Positions 33,635 through 39,402 of a stretch of 39,402 nt of DNA are shown here, in pieces (position 1 is the first letter of the stretch; each line of letters starts with the position of its first letter). The notes beneath the pieces are model-generated. The model ran no database searches and was not told the DNA's origin. It worked only from the letters and a program-made list of their open reading frames with translations. The translations under genes and the position numbers were made by a program. This DNA comes from Methylophilaceae bacterium. Lineage in GTDB: Bacteria > Pseudomonadota > Gammaproteobacteria > Burkholderiales > Methylophilaceae. The DNA is taken from positions 1 through 39,402 of the forward strand of contig JACMMS010000079.1 in assembly GCA_014378915.1 (NCBI GenBank). Reading direction: 5' to 3'.

Positions 33635-35173
33635 TTAACTTCTATTCTCGAAATCCGCTGCAAAATGATTCATAGCACTTAGCACTGGGTATGGAGTCAT
33701 ACCGCCCAAGGCACATAGTGAGCCATGGAGCATGGTGTCGCTTAAATCACGCACTAGCTTAATATTTTTTTGGACGTCTTTGCCATTAATAATATTATCC
33801 ATCACCTCAGCGCCACGCGTGCTGCCAATGCGACATGGTGTACATTTACCACAACTTTCAATTGCACAAAACTCAAAGGCATAGCGTGCCATTTTTGCCA
33901 TGTCCACCGTGTCATCAAACGCCACTATGCCACCATGACCTAGCACTGCCCAGATCTTATTGAACTCCTCGTAATCAAGAGGCGTATCAAATTGACTTTC
34001 AGGTAAAAATGCACCCAAAGGTCCGCCAACTTGTACGGCACGAATGGGTTTTCCATTGGCTGAACCACCGCCAAAATCATATAGCAATTCGCGCAGAGTT
34101 GCTCCAAAAGCCAGCTCAACTAGACCACCATGTTTAATATTACCCGCCAACTGTATCGGCAAAGTACCGCGCGAACTACCCATGCCGTAATCTGCATAAT
34201 ATTGGGAACCTTTATTTAAAATAATAGGCACAGTAGCCAAAGATATGACATTGTTTACAACAGTTGGTTTACCAAATAGACCTTCAATTGCAGGTAATGG
34301 TGGCTTAAAACGCACCAGACCACGCTTACCTTCTAGACTTTCAAGTAAAGAAGTTTCTTCGCCACAAACATAAGCACCAGCAGCACGGCGCACCTCCAAG
34401 TGAAATGCTTTGCTTGAACCACAAACATCATCGCCTAAATAGCCTGCATTGTAAGCACTCGCTATCGCTGTGTTTAAGGTCTTTAGCGCATGAGGGTATT
34501 CTGAGCGTAAATAAATATATCCCTGTGTAGCGCCTACTGCTATGCTTGCAATAGTCATACCTTCAATAAGTACAAATGGATCATCTTCCATGATCATGCG
34601 ATCAGAAAACGTACCAGAATCACCTTCATCCGCATTACATACAATGTATTTTTGCGTACCTTTCGCGCCAAGCACAGTATTCCACTTAATACCCGTTGGA
34701 AAAGCTGCACCACCACGACCACGCAAGCCTGAATCGGTAACGATTTTTACGATTTCAGCACCGCCCAATTTAAGCGCTTTTTGCAAACCTTGGTAACCGT
34801 TATGCGCAATGTAATCATCCAATGAAACTGGGTCGGTCACACCAACACGCTCAAATGTGAGCCGCTGCTGATTTTTAAAATAAGGGATCTCTTCAGTTAA
34901 ACCTAAGTTGAGTGGATGCGCACCAGCATGCAAGAAATCAGCATCAAATAAACCAGCCACATCTTCTGGCTGCACTGGCGCGTAGGCCACGCGACCTCCA
35001 TCTGTTGCTACTTCCACCATGGGCTCTAGCCAAAACATGCCACGTGATCCATTACGCACTAAATTGATTTCAATATCGCGTTTTTTTGCTTCTACAGCAA
35101 TGGCCTTCGCCGTTCGTTCTGCACCTAGCGATAACGCGCTCGAGTCGCGTGGTATATATACGGTCACTGTCAT
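33635..35173 (-). CDS. fdsB: Formate dehydrogenase beta subunit FdsB
   Basis: The 512-aa NuoF-like subunit carries FMN and an N3-type [4Fe-4S] cluster and reduces NAD+. The FMN/NADH site is seen in [12 protein letters not shown] (150-161) and [11 protein letters not shown] (179-189), and the cluster ligands in [13 protein letters not shown] with the later HGSLCALGG. The first 100 residues are a thioredoxin-like domain without the cysteines of NuoE, as usual for FdsB. Its ATG overlaps the fdsG stop (ATGA), so translation is coupled. Confidence 0.96.
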   Translation of the reverse strand: MTVTVYIPRDSSALSLGAERTAKAIAVEAKKRDIEINLVRNGSRGMFWLEPMVEVATDGGRVAYAPVQPEDVAGLFDADFLHAGAHPLNLGLTEEIPYFKNQQRLTFERVGVTDPVSLDDYIAHNGYQGLQKALKLGGAEIVKIVTDSGLRGRGGAAFPTGIKWNTVLGAKGTQKYIVCNADEGDSGTFSDRMIMEDDPFVLIEGMTIASIAVGATQGYIYLRSEYPHALKTLNTAIASAYNAGYLGDDVCGSSKAFHLEVRRAAGAYVCGEETSLLESLEGKRGLVRFKPPLPAIEGLFGKPTVVNNVISLATVPIILNKGSQYYADYGMGSSRGTLPIQLAGNIKHGGLVELAFGATLRELLYDFGGGSANGKPIRAVQVGGPLGAFLPESQFDTPLDYEEFNKIWAVLGHGGIVAFDDTVDMAKMARYAFEFCAIESCGKCTPCRIGSTRGAEVMDNIINGKDVQKNIKLVRDLSDTMLHGSLCALGGMTPYPVLSAMNHFAADFENRS

Positions 35174-35661
35174 GCTAGCTCTCCAGCACGTGCTTCTGAA
35201 ATAATTTGATTAATTTTGTTCGCATCAACACGCCCATAAATTTCATCATTCAGCATGACAGCAGGTGAACATGCACAGTTCCCTAAACAGTAGACTGGCT
35301 CTAAGGTCAATGCACCATCGGCTGTTGTTTGATGATAATCAATTCCTAACTCCGCTTTGACATGTGCCTCTAATTTTTCAGACCCCATAGACTGGCAAGA
35401 TTCTGCGCGGCAGATTTGTAAAATGTATCGGCCAACAGGCTCAGTTCTGAAATGATGATAAAACGTGACGACACCATGCACCTCAGCCACAGACAAATTT
35501 AAGGCTTTGCCAATACTCTTATAAGCATCTTGCGGCACATAGCCAATATCGTCCTGTATGGCGTGCAGCAAAGGTAATAGAGCTCCAGGCACATTTTTGT
35601 GTGCTGCGATATGTTGTTCAATTAATTGCATATTCTCTAAAACCAACCTTTGTTCACTCAC
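35170..35661 (-). CDS. fdsG: Formate dehydrogenase gamma subunit FdsG
   Basis: A 163-aa NuoE-like subunit with a thioredoxin fold and one [2Fe-2S] cluster held by Cys84, Cys89, Cys125 and Cys129 (ICRAESC and [10 protein letters not shown]). It pairs with FdsB in the NAD+-reducing diaphorase unit. The start is taken as GTG at 35661 and has only a weak ribosome site. The ATG at codon 11 is an alternative. First gene of the fds operon, divergent from moaA across 164 bp. Confidence 0.94.
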   Translation of the reverse strand: MSEQRLVLENMQLIEQHIAAHKNVPGALLPLLHAIQDDIGYVPQDAYKSIGKALNLSVAEVHGVVTFYHHFRTEPVGRYILQICRAESCQSMGSEKLEAHVKAELGIDYHQTTADGALTLEPVYCLGNCACSPAVMLNDEIYGRVDANKINQIISEARAGELA

Positions 35662-35722
35662 GTAAGACTACCAGAATTAATTACGTCAGCATCTGTGTAA
35701 AATTAAGGGTTAAATTAAACAA

Positions 35723-35751
35723 TTCATATACTTAATAACATTGGCTATAAT
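35723..35751 (+). promoter_or_regulatory. Probable moaA promoter
   Basis: TTCATA (35723-35728), a 17-bp spacer and TATAAT (35746-35751) give a fair sigma-70 promoter reading into moaA. Two copies of ATATACTTAA (35726-35735 and 35750-35759), 24 bp apart, bracket it and may be a regulator site. Confidence 0.45.
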
Positions 35752-35825
35752 ATACTTAAATGTCAATACATAAAACCACCCAACACCACAAATGTAACAA
35801 TTTGTAAGTACATATTCACACCATC

Positions 35826-36833
35826 ATGAATAACATTTCAACAACACCATCATTAGTTGACCAGTTTGGTCGGGTAGTTGATTACATTCGCTTATCTATC
35901 ACAGATCGATGCGATTTCCGTTGCGTTTACTGTATGGGTGAGGATATGACATTTTCACCGCGAAATGAAGTATTAAGCCTTGAAGAATGTGCCCGTTTAG
36001 TACGCGTATTCGTTGGATTAGGTGTGAGCAAAGTGCGGATCACTGGTGGAGAGCCTTTAGTGCGCAAAAATGCACTGTGGCTTTTTGAAGATATTGGTCA
36101 GCTAAAAGGTTTAAATGAGTTAGTGCTTACTACTAATGGCAGCCAATTAGAGAAGCAGGCTATTGACCTTAAAAAAGCTGGCGTTAAACGAATCAATATT
36201 AGTTTAGATAGCTTAAATGCAGCCCGCTTTAAAAAAATTACCCGCACTGGTGAGTTGAATAAAGTATTAGCAGGCATACAAGCCGCTAAACAAGCTGGAT
36301 TTGATAATATCAAATTAAATACGGTTTTAATGCGCGGTTTTAATAATGACGAAACAGTAAGCTTGGTGAATTTTGCTATTGAACAAGAAATTGACATATC
36401 ATTTATTGAGGAAATGCCACTAGGGGAAGTTGATCATGCTCGTGGCAACACCTTTGTTAGCAATGATGACACACTCAAATTATTGCAAAGTAAACATACA
36501 TTAATTGGCAGCAGTGAAACTACTGGTGGCCCTGCACGCTACTGGAGAGTAGCGAATAGCCAAACTAAAATTGGCTTTATTTCTCCGCACTCACACAATT
36601 TTTGTGAAAGTTGTAATCGTGTGCGCATCACCTGTAAAGGTGAACTTTATCTATGCTTAGGGCAAGAGGATAAAATCCAACTCATGCCGCTACTTCGTCA
36701 TCATCCACACAATGATGAACCTCTGATTGCGGCTATTTTGAATAGTATGAAAATCAAACCTAAAGGGCACGACTTTGATTTACGTCGCACAGCGCCGGCA
36801 GTTATTCGATTTATGTCACACACTGGTGGCTAA
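35826..36833 (+). CDS. moaA: GTP 3',8-cyclase MoaA
   Basis: Radical-SAM enzyme that turns GTP into 3',8-cyclo-GTP, the first step of molybdenum cofactor synthesis with MoaC. The 335-aa protein has the SAM cluster Cys29, 33, 36 (CDFRCVYC), ITGGEPLVRK, and the C-terminal cluster with FCESCNRVRITCKGELYLC. It ends in Gly-Gly, which is required for activity. Divergent from the fds operon, first of a moaA-mobA-mobB-moeA run. moaC, moaD and moaE are not in the window. Confidence 0.97.
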   Translation: MNNISTTPSLVDQFGRVVDYIRLSITDRCDFRCVYCMGEDMTFSPRNEVLSLEECARLVRVFVGLGVSKVRITGGEPLVRKNALWLFEDIGQLKGLNELVLTTNGSQLEKQAIDLKKAGVKRINISLDSLNAARFKKITRTGELNKVLAGIQAAKQAGFDNIKLNTVLMRGFNNDETVSLVNFAIEQEIDISFIEEMPLGEVDHARGNTFVSNDDTLKLLQSKHTLIGSSETTGGPARYWRVANSQTKIGFISPHSHNFCESCNRVRITCKGELYLCLGQEDKIQLMPLLRHHPHNDEPLIAAILNSMKIKPKGHDFDLRRTAPAVIRFMSHTGG

Positions 36834-36876
36834 GCGGTCTATAAGCAATCAAAACGCTCACCTAAAAAGCTATCTG

Positions 36877-37476
36877 ATGGGAAAAACTGAAAAAATTACA
36901 GGTATTATTTTGGCAGGTGGTCGCGGCACACGCATGGGAGGTGTTGATAAAGGTTTTGTACTTTTGCAAAACCAACCACTAATTCAACATGTTGTTAGCC
37001 GATTGAAGCATCAAGTAGATGAAATTATCATTAACGCTAATCGTGAAATTGCACAATATCAAGCCTTAGGTTTAACTGTGCTGCAAGATAAAACACCTGA
37101 TTTTATTGGTCCTTTGGCTGGGCTCCATTTAGGTTTAACCCATAGCAAGCATACTTATGTATTAACGGTGCCATGTGATTCCCCCTATTTACCCCCAGAT
37201 TTAGCGCAGCGACTTTTATATGCTCTAATTGAAAACAACGCGGATATTGCAGTAGCAAGCAGTGATGGTTATGCTCATCCAGTTTTTTGTTTATGCAAAA
37301 AAGAGTCACTGCTTAGCTTGAATGATTATTTGGCGAAAGATGGTCGTAAAGTAAGCGCTTGGCAAAAAAGTTTGGCGTACGTAGATGTTGATTTCAGTGA
37401 TTGTAGTGAAGCTTTTATTAACTTAAACACTACAGAAGATATCTGCAATCTGGAGTTACAATTAAAAAATGGCTAA
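36877..37476 (+). CDS. mobA: Molybdenum cofactor guanylyltransferase MobA
   Basis: Attaches GMP to molybdopterin to form the MGD cofactor that the formate dehydrogenase needs. The 199-aa form starts at the ATG at 36877, preferred because the nucleotide-binding motif ILAGGRGTRMGGVDKG follows after ten codons. A longer open frame runs back into moaA. Motif VLTVPCDSPYLP is the Mg-binding site region. The 3' end overlaps mobB by 8 bp. Confidence 0.95.
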   Translation: MGKTEKITGIILAGGRGTRMGGVDKGFVLLQNQPLIQHVVSRLKHQVDEIIINANREIAQYQALGLTVLQDKTPDFIGPLAGLHLGLTHSKHTYVLTVPCDSPYLPPDLAQRLLYALIENNADIAVASSDGYAHPVFCLCKKESLLSLNDYLAKDGRKVSAWQKSLAYVDVDFSDCSEAFINLNTTEDICNLELQLKNG

Positions 37477-38008
37477 ACCCTCTCCAACAACTACAATCCC
37501 AATTTTAAGTTTTTGTGCCTATGCAAGTAATAGTGGCAAAACTACACTGCTTACGCAATTGATTCCATCACTCATAGAACGAGGGTTGCGTGTATCTGTG
37601 ATTAAACATGCTCACCACACTTTTGATATTGATTATCCTGGCAAAGATAGCTACAAGCTGCGTGAAGCGGGCGCTGTACAAACCATGATTGCCTCTAAGT
37701 CGCGCTGGGCATTAATGACCGAGCTTAGCAGCACGCCTGATACCGCAGCAGAACCAAACCTCAACACATTGCTCGCACAGCTGGATACCAACCTCACAGA
37801 TTTAGTGTTAGTAGAAGGTTTTCGCCATGAAGCGATTCCAAAAATTGAAGTGTTTCGCGCGAGTCTTGGGCAGCCTTTATTAGCCGAACAAGATAGTACG
37901 ATTATTGCGATTGCTAGCGACACTCAACTCACAAGCAAGTTACCCTTACTCGACTTAAACAATATTGAGCAGATTGCGAATTTTGTCACAAAGTTTACCA
38001 GCCAGTAG
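37469..38008 (+). CDS. mobB: Molybdopterin-guanine dinucleotide biosynthesis protein MobB
   Basis: GTP-binding adaptor that assists MobA, though not essential in E. coli. The 179-aa protein has the P-loop SNSGKTTLL near 20-28, VIKHAHH and DIDYPGKDSYKLREAGA, all diagnostic of MobB, plus SRWALMTEL. It overlaps mobA by 8 bp and is followed by moeA after 55 bp. Confidence 0.95.
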   Translation: MAKPSPTTTIPILSFCAYASNSGKTTLLTQLIPSLIERGLRVSVIKHAHHTFDIDYPGKDSYKLREAGAVQTMIASKSRWALMTELSSTPDTAAEPNLNTLLAQLDTNLTDLVLVEGFRHEAIPKIEVFRASLGQPLLAEQDSTIIAIASDTQLTSKLPLLDLNNIEQIANFVTKFTSQ

Positions 38009-38063
38009 TATGCTTGAAATTGCACTTTAAACCATACCAACATAAGCTTCAGACCTATAAATC

Positions 38064-39374
38064 ATGATTAAAAAATTACTTTCCGATATCGTATCAGACC
38101 CAAGCTGTATAGATGATTATGATCCCAACTCCATGCCTGTAGACAAAGCACGTGCATTTATCCGACAGTTTTTATCGCCTGTTTCTGAAGTGGAAAATTT
38201 AAGCTTGCGTGATACTTTAGGCCGCGTCTTAGCGTGCGATATTTTATCGCCATGCAATGTTCCCAATCATAACAACTCCGCGATGGATGGCTACGCATAC
38301 AATATTGAGAGCCTTCAAATTGAGGGTAAAACTTCACTTAAAATAATTGGTACAGCATTTGCTGGTAAAGTGTTTAACGAGAATGTGAAAGCTGGTGAAT
38401 GCCTACGCATTATGACGGGTGCGGTTATACCGACAGGCGCAAATACGGTCATTATGCAAGAACGTGTTATTGTCGAGGACAACTTCATCACGTTAAATGA
38501 AATACAAAAATCAGGCGCGAACGTACGCTACGCAGGTGAGGACTTAGCACTCAATCAAGTAGTATTAGTCGCTGGTCATTTGATGCGCCCAGCAGATTTA
38601 GGTTTAATTGCCTCGCTTGGCATTGGTGAATTAAATGTATTTCGTAAACTAAAAGTCGCTTTTTTTAGTACGGGTGACGAGCTCACACAAATTGGTCAAC
38701 CACTTGCCAGCGGCCAGATTTATGATAGCAATCGCTATACGATTTACGGCATGCTGAGTCGCTTAAGTGTGGAAATCATCGATATGGGTGTAGTGCGTGA
38801 TGACCCAGCATTACTTGAAAATGCACTTCTAGCTGCAGCAAACCAAGCAGATGTTATCCTCACAACGGGCGGTGTATCAGTAGGTGAAGCAGATTATATG
38901 AAAGACTTGCTAGCTAAACATGGCCAAGTCTTATTTTGGAAAATCGCGATGAAGCCAGGCAGGCCGTTGGCTTTTGGTAAAGTAAATAATAGTGCTCTAA
39001 CATCGACCAATAACAATACAGCCCACTACTTTGGTTTACCAGGAAACCCCGTATCGACCATGGTCACGTTTTACCAATTTGTGCGCTCAGCCATGCTTAT
39101 CCTCATGGGGCAAGCTAACCCCAAACCATTGCCGATGCTTAATGCTGTTTGCACCGGCAATATAAAAAAAATGACAGGGCGCACCGAGTTTCAACGGGGT
39201 CTGCTATACCTTGCTGAGGATGGTTTGTGGAAAGTAAAACCAACCGACAACCAAAGCTCTGGTGTGTTACGTAGCATGTCTGAAGCCAATTGTTTTATTG
39301 TATTGGATGATACGGTGGGAAATGTGGCAGCAGGCACTACGGTGCAGGTGCAAATTTTGGAAGGTATTGTCTAA
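38064..39374 (+). CDS. moeA: Molybdopterin molybdenumtransferase MoeA
   Basis: Inserts molybdate into adenylylated molybdopterin. The 436-aa protein has the N-terminal block NHNNSAMDGYAY, MTGAVIPTGANTVIMQE, the MoCF domain (FFSTGDEL, IYDSNRYTIYGML, then TTGGVSVGEADYMKDLL), KPGRPLAFG, and the C-terminal beta domain. It is complete in the window. Last gene of the moaA-mobA-mobB-moeA run. It works with the MogA-type step, which is not here. Confidence 0.96.
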   Translation: MIKKLLSDIVSDPSCIDDYDPNSMPVDKARAFIRQFLSPVSEVENLSLRDTLGRVLACDILSPCNVPNHNNSAMDGYAYNIESLQIEGKTSLKIIGTAFAGKVFNENVKAGECLRIMTGAVIPTGANTVIMQERVIVEDNFITLNEIQKSGANVRYAGEDLALNQVVLVAGHLMRPADLGLIASLGIGELNVFRKLKVAFFSTGDELTQIGQPLASGQIYDSNRYTIYGMLSRLSVEIIDMGVVRDDPALLENALLAAANQADVILTTGGVSVGEADYMKDLLAKHGQVLFWKIAMKPGRPLAFGKVNNSALTSTNNNTAHYFGLPGNPVSTMVTFYQFVRSAMLILMGQANPKPLPMLNAVCTGNIKKMTGRTEFQRGLLYLAEDGLWKVKPTDNQSSGVLRSMSEANCFIVLDDTVGNVAAGTTVQVQILEGIV

Positions 39375-39390
39375 GCTACAAGATAGCTTT
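39373..39390 (+). terminator. Weak hairpin with T run after moeA
   Basis: AAGCTA (39373-39378) and TAGCTT (39384-39389) pair around CAAGA, followed by only a few T. It overlaps the moeA stop codon. A weak terminator at best. Confidence 0.35.
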
Positions 39391-39402
39391 TAAAGATTAA
39401 AA

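Noticed and set aside
35662-35825. A second ModE box between fdsG and moaA
   Set aside because: TATA-rich words occur, but no CGCTATA/TATAGCG pair with suitable spacing is seen.
36775-36876. Longer MobA N-terminus reaching into moaA
   Set aside because: The extra 34 residues have no family counterpart, and the ATG at 36877 places the GTP-binding motif at the normal distance.
37520-37560. Altered P-loop in MobB (Ala for the first Gly)
   Set aside because: As I recall, E. coli MobB also has Ala there, so this is normal for the family.
1-39402. CRISPR array
   Set aside because: No regular series of direct repeats with unique spacers and no cas gene were seen.

Overview
The window looks like chromosomal DNA of an AT-rich betaproteobacterium, most likely a methylotroph of the Methylophilaceae (Methylotenera/Methylophilus type). 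This is an inference from three things: the protein flavour and gene neighbourhoods (rpsU-yqeY-dnaG-rpoD; rsmI/lppC-yraN-dolP; trxA-rho-rpmE2), a group I intron in tRNA-Ile(CAU) like that of Azoarcus, and a soluble NAD-dependent formate dehydrogenase operon. No rRNA is present to settle the taxonomy.

Positions 1-5524 are accessory DNA. A complete IS66-family insertion sequence (248-2825, terminal inverted repeats and tnpA/tnpB/tnpC all present) sits inside a small HTH gene, whose 3' remnant can be read on the far side of the element. Next come an AlpA-like regulator, an unknown gene and a P4-type tyrosine integrase, all on the minus strand. This is the integrase end of an integrative element abutting the 3' end of a tRNA gene. 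Short repeats (GGGGTAA, TCAAGATAC) cluster around the integrase gene. The element's other end is not in the window.

Positions 5525-6063 hold a tRNA-Ile(CAU) gene split in its anticodon loop by a 214-nt group I intron. Upstream of it is an intron-free 5' tRNA fragment.

Positions 6064-24843 are core genome. They hold the macromolecular-synthesis cluster (rpsU, yqeY, dnaG, rpoD) divergent from tsaD, then plsY, folB, pyrC, rsmI, and an envelope cluster lppC-yraN-dolP. These are followed by DUF3579, a TlpA-like thioredoxin, an uncharacterised 505-aa protein with a PilZ-like end, trxA, rho, rpmE2 and an ArnT-like membrane glycosyltransferase. REP-like palindromes lie in two intergenic gaps.

Positions 24847-39374 form a molybdenum/formate block. 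On the minus strand run fdsG-fdsB-fdsA-fdhD-fdsD (formate dehydrogenase and its maturation factor), a one-domain ModE-type regulator, then an OprP/OprO-like porin with modA-modB-modC (molybdate import). A ModE-box-like palindrome overlaps a good sigma-70 promoter in front of the porin gene. Divergently on the plus strand run moaA-mobA-mobB-moeA (molybdenum cofactor synthesis). Together these genes would import molybdate, build the bis-MGD cofactor, insert it into FdsA, and oxidise formate to CO2 with NAD+, the last energy-yielding step of methylotrophy. The porin-mod unit and its ModE box are the most interesting functional proposal. The split tRNA with its neighbouring tRNA debris is the most interesting structural one.
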